64,000 nt of DNA. Origin: Aquariibacter albus. Lineage in GTDB: Bacteria; Pseudomonadota; Gammaproteobacteria; Burkholderiales; Burkholderiaceae_C. How positions within the stretch are numbered: the stretch's first letter is position 1; each line of letters opens with the position of its first letter. The translations under genes and the position numbers were made by a program. The notes beneath the pieces were generated by a model. That model ran no database searches. It was not told the origin of the DNA and worked only from the letters and a program-made list of their open reading frames with translations. The stretch spans positions 19,503-83,502 of the forward strand of contig NZ_JACIVI010000005.1 of NCBI RefSeq assembly GCF_014145335.1, in the 5' to 3' direction. Of the stretch, positions 47,857-56,507 are shown piece by piece.

Positions 47857-49281
47857 TCAGGGCTGGGCGAGCAGCCAGGCGCCGAGGCTGCCGACCTGGG
47901 ACGCCAGGCGCAGCCGGGCGTCATGCCAGGCCAGCACCGCTTCGACCTGCTCGCGCCGCGCGCGGGCCGCATCCTGCTGGGCCGACAGCCACTCGAACAG
48001 CCCCCCCGCCCCGGCGTTGAAGCGGGCGGCCAGGCCGTCGGCGGCCTCGCGGGTGTCGCGCACCAGGCGGTCGACGGCCTCGATGCGCTGGTTCTGCGCG
48101 CGGGCCTCCTGCCAGCTGCGCCACAGGCTGCGCTCGACCTCGTCACGCAGTTCGTCGGCCGAGGCCTCGGCCCGCTGCACCTCGGCCGCGCCGGCCCGGC
48201 GGCGGGCGGGGCCGGCACCGCCTTCGAAGATCGGCACCGAGAGCTGGACGCTGGCCGAGCGCACGCGGTCGACGACGAAGAGGCTGCCGTTCGGTGGCTG
48301 CTGCGTGGTCTGCTGGGCGCTGACGCTGAGCACCGGCCAGTCCTCGGCCTGGGCGGCAGCCTGGCGTCCCCGGGCCGCCTCGGCCTCGGCCCGGGCGGCG
48401 ATCACGCGGGGATGTTGCTGCAGGGCCTCGTCGATCAGGGCCTGGGCATCGGCGGGCAGGGCCTGGGCGCTGGGCAGGAGCTGCAGGGCCGGCACGGTCA
48501 GCGCCGTGGGGGCCGGCAGGCCCATGCGGCGGGCCAGCTCGCCACGCGCGGCCTGGGCGCCGGCCTCGGCGTCGAGGCGGCCGAGGGTCGCGCGGCTCAG
48601 TGCAGCCTGGGCCTGCATCAACTCGGCCTTGGCCGACACGCCGCCGGCCTGGCGGCCCTTCACGCGCTCGGCGGTGCGGCGCGCGATCTGCTCGACCTCG
48701 GTCGTGGCCAGGCGCAGGGCCTCGGCGGCCTGGGCCAGGTGGTAGGCCCGCAGGGCCTCGAGGAGCTCGCTGCGGACGACCGCATCCTGGCTGGCATTGG
48801 CCGAGGCCAGCAGCGCGCGGGCCTGCTGCTGGCGGCCGCTGCGGCGGCCCCCATCGAACAGCACCCAGTTCAGCCGCAAGCTCATGCCCTCGGTCTTGTT
48901 CGAGGTGCTGACGGCCGGCTCGCGGTAGCGCTGGCGGGTCTCGTCATAGATCGCGCCCGCCTGCACCGTGGGCCAGTAGCTGGCCTCGACCACCCCGAGC
49001 TCGGCCGCGCGCTGGCGGGCCAGGGCCCAGGCCCCGCGGGCCTTGGGCGACTGGCACAGGCTGCGGGCGACGGCCTCGTGCAGGCCCAGGGGCTGGCTGA
49101 CCGGGCCGGTCGGGCAGCCCGCCTGATCGCGCGGCAGGGCCGCGGGCAGGGCCTGGGCCGCGCGGTGCAGGGCCTCGGGGCCCTCCGCGCTCGGGGGCTG
49201 GGCCTGGAGCGAGGCGCCCCCCAGCAGCAGGCCGGCAAGCAGACCGGGCGCCGACATCCGACGCAGGGTGAGGCGGCTCAC
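47857..49281 (-). CDS. TolC-family outer-membrane channel
   Basis: A 474-residue outer-membrane efflux protein with signal peptide (LLAGLLLGGASLQAQ) and two long helical repeats with the conserved GLHEAVARSLCQSPK-type start and VRSELLEALRAYHLAQAAEALRLA coiled coil. GTG start overlaps the ABC transporter stop by four bases. It completes a type I secretion system with the adjacent ABC transporter and HlyD-like protein, so this operon does not need the housekeeping TolC. Confidence 0.92.
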   Translation of the reverse strand: MSRLTLRRMSAPGLLAGLLLGGASLQAQPPSAEGPEALHRAAQALPAALPRDQAGCPTGPVSQPLGLHEAVARSLCQSPKARGAWALARQRAAELGVVEASYWPTVQAGAIYDETRQRYREPAVSTSNKTEGMSLRLNWVLFDGGRRSGRQQQARALLASANASQDAVVRSELLEALRAYHLAQAAEALRLATTEVEQIARRTAERVKGRQAGGVSAKAELMQAQAALSRATLGRLDAEAGAQAARGELARRMGLPAPTALTVPALQLLPSAQALPADAQALIDEALQQHPRVIAARAEAEAARGRQAAAQAEDWPVLSVSAQQTTQQPPNGSLFVVDRVRSASVQLSVPIFEGGAGPARRRAGAAEVQRAEASADELRDEVERSLWRSWQEARAQNQRIEAVDRLVRDTREAADGLAARFNAGAGGLFEWLSAQQDAARARREQVEAVLAWHDARLRLASQVGSLGAWLLAQP

Positions 49282-51497
49282 GCGGGGCTGCCGGGCGGGG
49301 TTCCGGCTTCAAGGCGGCGCAGCAGTTCGGGCAGCTCGTCCGGCCCGGCGACGCGGACGATGCGACCGCCCTGCATGAGGGCCACGCGATCGGCGCTGGC
49401 GATGGTCTGCGGCCGGTGCGCAATGAGGATGCGGGTGAGCTGCAGGCGCGCGACGGCCTGGCTGACCCGCTGCTCGCTGGCCAGGTCGAGGTGGCTGGTG
49501 GCTTCGTCGAGCACGAGCAGGCGCGGTCGCTTGTAGAGCGCACGGGCCAGCAGCACGCGCTGCTGCTGGCCGCCGGACAGCACGGTGCCCATGTCCCCGA
49601 CGAGGGTGTGATAGGCCATCGGCAGCGCGGCGATGTCGGCATGGATGTCGGCGGCGCGGGCGCAGGCTTCCATCCAGTCGCGGTCGGGCGCGGCATCGAA
49701 GAAGGTGATGTTGTCGGCGATGGAGCCGGCGAACAGGGTGTCGGCCTGGGTGACCGCGCCGGTCAGGGCCCGCATCGCATGCCGGCCCAGGCGCTCGCCG
49801 GGCAGGCCGTCGACGAGGATCTGGCCGGCCGCCGGCTCGCGCAGGCCGAGCAGCAGCGCCGCCAGCGTGCTCTTGCCCGAGCCGGACGCCCCGACGATGG
49901 CCAGCGAGCTGCCGGCCGGCACGTCCAGGTCCAGGCCGTCGAGCACCCAGGGCAGGCCGTCGCCGTAGCGGAAGCGCAGGCCCTCCAGCCGCAGCGCCGG
50001 CGGCTGGGCCGGGGCCGGGCCGGGCGCGACGGCCGGGCCCGGGTCCTGCGGCTTGGCCAGCGCGATGTCGGCCAGGCGCTCGCCATGCAGGCGCAGCATG
50101 CGCAGCTCGAAGAGGCGGTCGATCAGCACGCTGACCCGGTGCGCGAACTGGTCCTTGTAGGCCAGGAAGGCCAGCAGCGCGCCGGCGGTGAACACGCCGT
50201 CGAGCACCAGGCTCGCGCCGAAGGCGATCACCCCGACCCGCTCCAGGCCGAACAGCAGGCCATTGGCCAGGCGGTAGCCCAGCTCCAGCTTCTGGGTGCG
50301 CAGCTCGGCATTCATCTGCTCGACGACACGCGCCAGCCAGGTGTCGCGGCGCTGGGGCTCGCGGCCGAAGAGCTGGATCGCGCGGATCCCGCGGACGGTC
50401 TCGAGAAAGTGCGACTGCTGGCGCGCCGCGTGGACGATCTGCTCCTCGGTCGCCTCGCGCAGCGGCCGGTACCAGAGCAGGCGCATCACGCCGTAGACGG
50501 CCATCGTGCCGAGCGCGACAGCGGCCAGCACCGGGCTGTAGAGGAACATCATCACCAGCACCAGCACCGACATCAGGCCGTCGAGCAGGGCCTCGACGAA
50601 GGACGAGGTCAGCGTGCGCTGGATGGTGTCGGCCGCGCCGAAGCGCGAGACCACGTCGCCCAGATGCCGCACCTCGAAGAAGCCGGCCGGCAGCCTCAGC
50701 AGGTGGCTGAACAGATTGGCCCGCCACTGCAGGGCCAGGGTGGTCGAGAGCACCAGCAGCAGCCAGCTGCGCAGCAGGGTGATCAGCTGCTGCATCAGCA
50801 CCAGGGCGGCGAAGCCGACGGCGATCAGCACCAGCAGGTCGAGGTCGGCGCTGACCAGCACATGGTCCATCGTCCACTGCAGCATCAGCGGCGAGAGCAG
50901 GCCGAAGAGCTCCAGCACCAGGGCCAGGCCGATGATCTGCAGACCAGCGGGCAGCCAGCCGCTGATGCGGCCGAGCAGCTGCGTGACCGGGATGCGGCGC
51001 TCGACCTTGGCCGGCTTGAAACCTGGGTTGGGCCAGGCCTCCAGCGCCACACCGGTGAAGGACTTGCCGACCTGGGCCCAGGGCACGTGGCGCTGGCCGA
51101 GGCTGGGGTCGTGGAGGGTGATGCCGCGGCGGTCGACCGCCGTCAGGACGACGAAGTGGTTGAAGTCCCAGTGCAGCACGGCGGGCATGCGCAGGTCCTT
51201 CATGTCCTCGACCTGGAGCTTGACCGCACGGGTCGCGAGCTGCAGCGCGCCCGCCTGGGCCATCAGGCCGGCCAGGGTGGCCCCGGCCAGCGAGACCTGG
51301 AAGTGCTGGCGCAGCGTGGCCAGGTCGATGCGCAGGCCGTGGTGGCCCGCCACCATGGCCAGGCAGGCCAGGCCGCACTCGGCCGCCTCGGCCTGCAGCA
51401 GCACCGGGGTGCGGCGCCGGCCACTGAACTGCAAGCGGTCCAGCCAGCGGGTGGGCGGCGCGGCAGCGGGCTGGGGGTTCGGGGAGGGAGACGTCAT
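49278..51497 (-). CDS. Peptidase-containing ABC exporter (C39 family, bacteriocin type)
   Basis: Cleaves double-glycine leaders and exports the mature peptide. The 739-residue protein has an N-terminal C39 peptidase with Cys 41 (AAECGLACLAM), His 114 (FNHFVVL) and Asp 130 (HDPS), so it should be active; six membrane spans follow (about 180-450), then the ATPase with Walker A GASGSGKST (near 535-543), LSGGQQQRVLLARAL and LLVLDEATSHLD. ATG 51497 fits the family start. It is downstream of HlyD and upstream of TolC. Confidence 0.95.
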   Translation of the reverse strand: MTSPSPNPQPAAAPPTRWLDRLQFSGRRRTPVLLQAEAAECGLACLAMVAGHHGLRIDLATLRQHFQVSLAGATLAGLMAQAGALQLATRAVKLQVEDMKDLRMPAVLHWDFNHFVVLTAVDRRGITLHDPSLGQRHVPWAQVGKSFTGVALEAWPNPGFKPAKVERRIPVTQLLGRISGWLPAGLQIIGLALVLELFGLLSPLMLQWTMDHVLVSADLDLLVLIAVGFAALVLMQQLITLLRSWLLLVLSTTLALQWRANLFSHLLRLPAGFFEVRHLGDVVSRFGAADTIQRTLTSSFVEALLDGLMSVLVLVMMFLYSPVLAAVALGTMAVYGVMRLLWYRPLREATEEQIVHAARQQSHFLETVRGIRAIQLFGREPQRRDTWLARVVEQMNAELRTQKLELGYRLANGLLFGLERVGVIAFGASLVLDGVFTAGALLAFLAYKDQFAHRVSVLIDRLFELRMLRLHGERLADIALAKPQDPGPAVAPGPAPAQPPALRLEGLRFRYGDGLPWVLDGLDLDVPAGSSLAIVGASGSGKSTLAALLLGLREPAAGQILVDGLPGERLGRHAMRALTGAVTQADTLFAGSIADNITFFDAAPDRDWMEACARAADIHADIAALPMAYHTLVGDMGTVLSGGQQQRVLLARALYKRPRLLVLDEATSHLDLASEQRVSQAVARLQLTRILIAHRPQTIASADRVALMQGGRIVRVAGPDELPELLRRLEAGTPPGSPA

Positions 51498-51558
51498 GTC
51501 GGAAAGGTCCGGATCGCCGGCACCGGGCCGCAGGCGCACAGGGGAAGGGGAAGACGGC

Positions 51559-52833
51559 TCACCAGCGGCTGGCCACGCCCAGCAGGGGTTCGAAGACCCA
51601 CTCGATCAGGCGCCGCCTCTCGGCCCGCAGGTCCGCCTCCAGCAGCATGCCGGGCCGCAGTACGGCGGGCCCCCGCGGGCCTTCGAGCGCCTGGGCCGGC
51701 AGCTCGACCGTCACGCGGAAATAGGGCTCGGCCCCCTGCTGCAGCTGCGGATGCAGGCCCAGGCCGAGGCTGAGCAGCTCTTCGCCGAAGACCGGCGCGA
51801 GCGCGACCTCGCGCACCGTGCCCCGGTGGTGGCCGAATTTCTGGTGCGGGAAGGCCTGGTAGCGCAACAGCACCGTGTCACCGGGCTTGAGCGGGCCGGC
51901 CGCACGGCTGGGCGCGTAGAGCACCGCCTGCAGGGGATCCTCGGGCGGCACCAGGCGAAACAGGGTGCGGCCGCCGTCCACCGACTGGCCCGCCTCGGCC
52001 AGCACGGCCGCGACCACGGCATCGGCCGGTGCCACCAGCTGCAGCACGTGGCGACCCTCGGCCTCCTCGCGCTCCTGACCGGCGCGGGCCAGATCGCGCT
52101 CCAGCGCGGCGCGCTGCTTGCGCTGGCGCTCGGCCAGGAGGGCCTGCTCGTCGCGACGGCTGGCCAGCTCGCGGGCCAGCGCGGCGCGCTCGCGGGCCAG
52201 CGCGCCGGCGCGGGTGCGCTGGTCCAGCGCCTCGGCACGGCGCTGCTGCCATTCCTCGCGCGAGACATGGCCGGGCCCGACCAGGGCCTCGTAGCGGGCA
52301 CTCGACTCCTCCGACAGCTCGACCCGGCGCTTCTGCAGGGCCAAGGCCTCGTCGAGGCGGGCCAGCTCGCTGCGCAGGCCAGCGACGCTGCGGGCGAGGG
52401 CCTCGCGCTCCTCGGACTCGGCGGTGTCGGCACGCTCCAGGTCCTGCCGGAGGGATTCCTCGCGGCGCTGCAGCAGTTCGCCCACGCCGGTCTCGACGCT
52501 GCGGCCCTCGGCCCGACGCTCGAAGCTCAGGGTGCCGAGCAGCTCGCCGCGGCGCACCGTCTGGCCCTCGCGCACGGCCAGGGTCTGCAGCAGTCCGGGC
52601 GCGGGAGCGGCCACGCGCATCACCCCACCACTCGGCAACAACTGGCCCGCCACCGCCACCCGGCGGGTGTACTGACCCCCGAGCAGCAGGGCCAGCACCA
52701 GCAGGCCGCACAGCAGGCCGAGCGCAACCCACCAGCGGGTCGCCGGCGGCTGGGCCAGCACGATCTCGCCCAGGCCCTGGCCGACGCGCGCGCGCAGGGC
52801 CTCTTCGCGATACATCGGGGCGTCAGCGCTCAT
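51559..52833 (-). CDS. HlyD-family membrane fusion protein
   Basis: A 424-residue periplasmic adaptor: one membrane span (WWVALGLLCGLLVLALLLGG, about 34-53), a biotinyl-lipoyl half-motif (APAPGLLQTLAVREGQTVRRGELLGTL), a long Arg/Glu/Ala-rich coiled coil (about 120-260), then the second lipoyl half and beta domain. It joins the ABC exporter to the TolC channel, like CvaA in microcin export. Follows the peptide genes after two strong hairpins. Confidence 0.93.
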   Translation of the reverse strand: MSADAPMYREEALRARVGQGLGEIVLAQPPATRWWVALGLLCGLLVLALLLGGQYTRRVAVAGQLLPSGGVMRVAAPAPGLLQTLAVREGQTVRRGELLGTLSFERRAEGRSVETGVGELLQRREESLRQDLERADTAESEEREALARSVAGLRSELARLDEALALQKRRVELSEESSARYEALVGPGHVSREEWQQRRAEALDQRTRAGALARERAALARELASRRDEQALLAERQRKQRAALERDLARAGQEREEAEGRHVLQLVAPADAVVAAVLAEAGQSVDGGRTLFRLVPPEDPLQAVLYAPSRAAGPLKPGDTVLLRYQAFPHQKFGHHRGTVREVALAPVFGEELLSLGLGLHPQLQQGAEPYFRVTVELPAQALEGPRGPAVLRPGMLLEADLRAERRRLIEWVFEPLLGVASRW

Positions 52834-52931
52834 GGAAGCCGATCTCGATCGGGAAGGAAAGCGCGGGATGCACGGGGCGGGCCTTGCGGGAGGGGTGGGG
52901 AAACCGGCGCGGAAATCGGAACGATCCAGAA

Positions 52932-52995
52932 ATGCGAAACGCCCGAGACCGGGCGCTTCGCATCCGTCAACCCGCCCTTCGAGGAAGGGCGGGTT
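52932..52995 (-). promoter_or_regulatory. Tandem hairpins between peptide gene 1 and the exporter genes
   Basis: Two perfect or near-perfect inverted repeats lie in the gap: AACCCGCCCTTC/GAAGGGCGGGTT with a three-base loop (52969-52995), and ATGCGAA...CGCCCG/CGGGCG...TTCGCAT (52932-52963) followed on the minus strand by TTTC. They probably end most transcripts or protect the peptide mRNA, so peptides outnumber exporter. Confidence 0.6.
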
Positions 52996-53008
52996 GCAGC
53001 CAGCGGGC

Positions 53009-53200
53009 TCAGCCCAGCTTCAGGCCGCCCAGCAGGCTGCCCAGCAGGCCGGTGACGATCGACAGCACCGGCGACAGCAGGCCGGTGACGGTGCCGACGA
53101 GGCCGCCGACGATGCTGGTGACCGGGGTCAGCAGCGAGCCGAGGTCGAGACCGCCGGCGACTTGTTCAACTTCTTGACGGTTCAGTTCTTGGATGGCCAT
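53009..53200 (-). CDS. Double-glycine precursor peptide 1
   Basis: A 63-residue precursor. The leader MAIQELNRQEVEQVAGG has the ELxxxEVxxVAGG pattern cut by C39 peptidases. The predicted mature 46 residues are almost only Gly, Leu, Val, Ser, Thr and Ile, with GxxxG-like spacing, starting LDLGSLL and ending LLGGLKLG. AAGGA precedes the ATG. Closest in type to hydrophobic glycine-zipper bacteriocins; no named family recognised. It lies directly upstream of the export genes. Confidence 0.88.
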   Translation of the reverse strand: MAIQELNRQEVEQVAGGLDLGSLLTPVTSIVGGLVGTVTGLLSPVLSIVTGLLGSLLGGLKLG

Positions 53201-53553
53201 TTGAATTCCTTGGATCGTGGTTTTGAAACTCGAAGGGGAAATATCAATACAAAGCCTTTTGATGACCCTGTACGCCCGGGCGATTCCTTTGCGACCTATT
53301 TCTCCGCTACGGTTTCACCGGGCAGGCACACTGTAGAGGTGCAACAGAGCATGACTTGTATGAAGTTGCTAAAAATGATGAGCAGCGGTTGCACAACTCA
53401 CAGGCCCATGCCCCGCTGCCTGAGAGACCGACACGTCAGCGTGTAAGCCGCAACGGCCCTGCGCACCATCCCTCGGATCCGTCATCGGGTCGGCGGCCGC
53501 CATCGGGCGAGGAGCCGGTGGGCGCAGGGCGCGGAACCGGCTCCTGCCGGTCC
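53201..53553. other. Gene-free stretch between peptide genes 1 and 2
   Basis: This 353-base gap is visibly more AT-rich than its surroundings (about 53205-53400) and probably holds a promoter for peptide 1 and the exporter genes. I see only very short frames, such as an 18-codon Cys-containing one on the minus strand with no clear ribosome site, and no convincing immunity gene. Confidence 0.4.
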
Positions 53554-53787
53554 TCAGCCGAGCTTGAGGCCGCCAAGCAGCGTCGCAAGCACGCCATTGA
53601 GCGTGGAGAGGACGGGGGCCACCAGCGGCGCCAGCACGCCGCGGATGGTGCCGAACACGCTGCCCAGCAAACCGGTGATGCCGGCCAAGGGCACCAGCAG
53701 CGAGCCGAGGTCGAGGCCGCCGGCGACTTGTTCGATTTCGTGGTGGTTCAGTTCCTGGATGGCCCTGGTGATTCCTTGGGTTGACAT
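53554..53787 (-). CDS. Double-glycine precursor peptide 2
   Basis: A 77-residue precursor with leader MSTQGITRAIQELNHHEIEQVAGG, 24 residues. The mature 53 residues start LDLGSLL and end LLGGLKLG, the same ends as peptide 1, with a hydrophobic Gly/Leu/Val core containing one Arg. The ribosome site is weak. The pair may act as a two-peptide system. A candidate -10 box and a TTACGA direct repeat lie about 100-140 bases upstream. Confidence 0.86.
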   Translation of the reverse strand: MSTQGITRAIQELNHHEIEQVAGGLDLGSLLVPLAGITGLLGSVFGTIRGVLAPLVAPVLSTLNGVLATLLGGLKLG

Positions 53788-53884
53788 GGCAGTCGGAGGG
53801 CATTCAAAACAAGGCCCAATAGGGTCCTGCCAGCCAGTAAGAAAATGTCGCGAAGCTTTCTCACGCCTTCCTCGTGGCCGCCTC

Positions 53885-53927
53885 AATATAGGGGAACAAC
53901 CCTCGGACTAGTTACGAGAGATTACGA
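53885..53927 (-). promoter_or_regulatory. Candidate regulated promoter of peptide 2
   Basis: The minus strand has TATATT at 53890-53885, about 98 bases before the start codon, with no good -35. In its place the plus strand carries TTACGA twice, at 53912 and 53922, exactly ten bases apart, as expected for an activator that binds one face of the helix. Confidence 0.45.
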
Positions 53928-54035
53928 AAGTTCGCCGATGCGGCATCAACGAATCAGCGGTTGTGAGTCTTGGCCACAAGATCCTTCCAGGCCCGCGCCC
54001 TGACGCGGCGCCCGGAAGGAGCCGCAGACCTGCGA

Positions 54036-54245
54036 TCAGCTGCCGAGGCCGCCGAGCAGGCCACCCAGCAGCGGCAGACCCTTGAGCAGACCGGTCAGGC
54101 CGCCGAGCAGGCTGCCCACCAGGGCGAAAACGCCGCCCGGGGTCACGTCCAGCGCGCCATTGACGATCGGGTTGTTGCCGAGCGAAACCAGCAGGCCGCC
54201 CGCGACGTGTTCGGTTTCTTGGGCCGAGAGGGTTTGAATGGACAT
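54036..54245 (-). CDS. Double-glycine precursor peptide 3
   Basis: A 69-residue precursor with leader MSIQTLSAQETEHVAGG. The mature 52 residues begin LLVSLGNNPIVNGALDV and continue as a Gly/Leu-rich hydrophobic run ending LLGGLGS. AAGGAGATC before the ATG is a strong site. The leader differs from peptides 1 and 2 at several positions and the mature ends differ, so it is a more distant member. Confidence 0.86.
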   Translation of the reverse strand: MSIQTLSAQETEHVAGGLLVSLGNNPIVNGALDVTPGGVFALVGSLLGGLTGLLKGLPLLGGLLGGLGS

Positions 54246-54467
54246 ACGATCTCCTTGCTTGGATGAATGGGGTTTCCGGCGAACCGGATCCCGGGAGCGT
54301 GGTCGAGGCCTTGGAATTTCCGGCCTCTTTTGAATCACCACGACGTCATCCTAGGGAAGGGGCTTCGCGGGCCCAAGCAAAAACGCCTCATAAAGGGGCG
54401 CCGATTCTTCATGAATCCAGCCCCCCCGGCCCCGGGCCCCGGGCACGCCGGGAGCCCCGGGGGGAGG

Positions 54468-56492
54468 TCAAGACCGGGCGCGGGCCAGGCGCTCGACCAC
54501 GGCCACCATGCGATCGACTTCCTCGCAGGTGTTGTAGAAGGCCAGCGAAGGCCGCACGGTGGTCTCCAGGCCGAAGCGGCGCAGGATGGGCTGCGCACAG
54601 TGGTGGCCGGTCCGGACGGCGATGCCCTCCTGGTTCAGGGCCTTGCCGACAGCCTCGGTCGTGTAGCCCTCGAGCACGAAGGACAGCACGCTGGCCTTGT
54701 CTGCGGCCGTGCCGATCAGGCGCACGCCGGGAATGGGCCGCATGCGGCCGGTCGCGTAGTCCAGCAGCGCATGCTCGTACTGGCCAATGGCCTCGATGCC
54801 GAGCCGCTCGACGTACTCGAGCGCCGCCCCCAGGCCCACTGCATCGGCGATGTTGCCGGTGCCGGCCTCGAACTTGTTCGGCGGTGGCTGAAAGACGGTG
54901 CGCTCGAAGGTGACGTCGGCGATCATGTTCCCGCCGCCCTGCCAGGGCGGCGTGTCCTCCAGGATCTCGCGCTTGCCGTAGACCACGCCGATGCCGGTCG
55001 GGCCGAAGATCTTGTGACCGCTGAACACGAAGAAGTCGGTGTCCAGCGCGCGCACATCGACCTTCATGTGGCTGATGGACTGCGCGCCGTCGACCAGGGT
55101 CCGCACGCCGGCGCGATGCGCGATCTCGACGATCTTCTGCACCGGCACCACCGTGCCCAGCGCATTGCTGACCTGGGTGACGGAGACCAGCTTGGTGCGG
55201 TCGTTCAGCAGCTTCTGGAACTCGTCGAGCAGGACCTGGCCGTCGTCGTCGACCGGGATCACGCGGATCCGCGCGCCCTTCTCGGCCGCCAGCTGCTGCC
55301 AGGGCACGATGTTCGCGTGGTGCTCCAGGTGGCTGACGATGATCTCGTCGCCCGCACCGATGTGCTTGGCCCCCCAGCTCTTGGCCACCAGGTTGATCGC
55401 CTCGGTGGTGCCGCGCACGAAGATGATCTCCTCCGTCGAGCCGGCGCCGATGAAGCGGCGCACGGTCTCGCGCGCTTCCTCGTAGGCGTCGGTCGCACGC
55501 GCCGCCAGCTCGTGCGCGGCGCGGTGGATGTTGGAGTTCTCGTGCGCGTAGAAGTGGGCGATGCGGTCGATCACCGCCTGCGGCTTCTGCGTCGTGGCCG
55601 CGTTGTCGAACCAGACCAGCGGCCGGCCGTTCACGCGCTCCTGCAGGATCGGGAAATCGCGCCGCACGGCATGCACATCGAAAGGCCGCGGCCCCGTGGA
55701 GGCCAGCGGGGGCACCGCCGCAGGACCGACGTCGAGAAAGTAGAAGCCGGGCGCCGCCTCCCCGCGCGCCGGCGGGCGGGGCGCAGGAATTCCGGTCGAG
55801 GTCGGCCCGGCGGCAGGTCGCGGATCGACCAGGGCATGCGTGAGCACATCGTGCCGGCTGGGCAGCGCAAGCCCTGCGGCTGGCGAAGGCGTCAAGGCCT
55901 GCGGCCGCTCGCCGCCGGACGGGCCGGCTTCGTTCAGGAAATAGAACGGCGAAGCCCCGGCTTCCGGGGTGCGGGGGGGCGACACGCCGAGGGTGGCCGG
56001 ATCCAGCGCGGCGCCCGGCGCCTCGGGGTGGCGAGCAATCCCGCCCGGCAGCGAGCGGCCGGTGGGTGGCACGCCGAGCGCGTGCCCGCCGAGCCGGCCG
56101 TCATAGGCCGGAGCCGTGGTCAGGACCCCATCGGGCACGCCATTCGGCGCTTCCGCGTGCGGGGCGCGTGCAGGCAGCGAGGCCAGCGCCTGCGCGGGCA
56201 CCGCGGGCGAGCTGGGCAGCAGACCGGCGCCGGGCGGCAGCGCACCGAAGGGCAGGGCCGAAGGCGTGGAGGGTCCACTCACCCCGGGGGGCAGCGTCAG
56301 GCCGGCCGGCTGCGGCTGGGTGGGCAACGCCACCCCGCCGGCCTGCGGCAGCCTGAGACCCGCAGGCGTGTCGGGCAGCTGGCCCGGCAGCGCCGCGAAG
56401 AACTGGTTGGCCAGCCGGGCCAGGACGCCGGAGTCCGGCAGGCCCGCCGGCGGCGTGGCATCCGGCGGCTCGAGAACATCAGCGGAGGACAT
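54468..56492 (-). CDS. Encapsulin cargo cysteine desulfurase with long N-terminal extension
   Basis: PLP enzyme that takes sulfur from L-cysteine, leaving alanine and an enzyme persulfide. The C-terminal 405 residues (from about 268) are a class II SufS-like desulfurase: SGHK with PLP Lys 494, THIS-type HLEHHANIVPWQ, and the active-site Cys 632 in RTGHHCAQPILRR. The first 265 residues are Pro/Ala/Gly-rich, probably disordered, with a helix-like VLARLANQFFAAL (23-35) and two FYFL motifs at 183 and 250. Such extensions load the enzyme into Family 2A encapsulins. It starts 15 bases after the encapsulin gene. Confidence 0.95.
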   Translation of the reverse strand: MSSADVLEPPDATPPAGLPDSGVLARLANQFFAALPGQLPDTPAGLRLPQAGGVALPTQPQPAGLTLPPGVSGPSTPSALPFGALPPGAGLLPSSPAVPAQALASLPARAPHAEAPNGVPDGVLTTAPAYDGRLGGHALGVPPTGRSLPGGIARHPEAPGAALDPATLGVSPPRTPEAGASPFYFLNEAGPSGGERPQALTPSPAAGLALPSRHDVLTHALVDPRPAAGPTSTGIPAPRPPARGEAAPGFYFLDVGPAAVPPLASTGPRPFDVHAVRRDFPILQERVNGRPLVWFDNAATTQKPQAVIDRIAHFYAHENSNIHRAAHELAARATDAYEEARETVRRFIGAGSTEEIIFVRGTTEAINLVAKSWGAKHIGAGDEIIVSHLEHHANIVPWQQLAAEKGARIRVIPVDDDGQVLLDEFQKLLNDRTKLVSVTQVSNALGTVVPVQKIVEIAHRAGVRTLVDGAQSISHMKVDVRALDTDFFVFSGHKIFGPTGIGVVYGKREILEDTPPWQGGGNMIADVTFERTVFQPPPNKFEAGTGNIADAVGLGAALEYVERLGIEAIGQYEHALLDYATGRMRPIPGVRLIGTAADKASVLSFVLEGYTTEAVGKALNQEGIAVRTGHHCAQPILRRFGLETTVRPSLAFYNTCEEVDRMVAVVERLARARS

Positions 56493-56507
56493 GGACAGGC
56501 CTCACGC

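Noticed and set aside
53201-53553. An 18-codon cysteine-containing frame on the minus strand as a fourth peptide or immunity gene
   Set aside because: It has no VAGG leader, no membrane helix and no clear ribosome site.
54246-54467. A further CysB-type site at the CTAGG near 54351 upstream of peptide 3
   Set aside because: A CTCATAA string lies about 31 bases away, not 37, and the rest of the site does not match, so I did not add it to the regulon.
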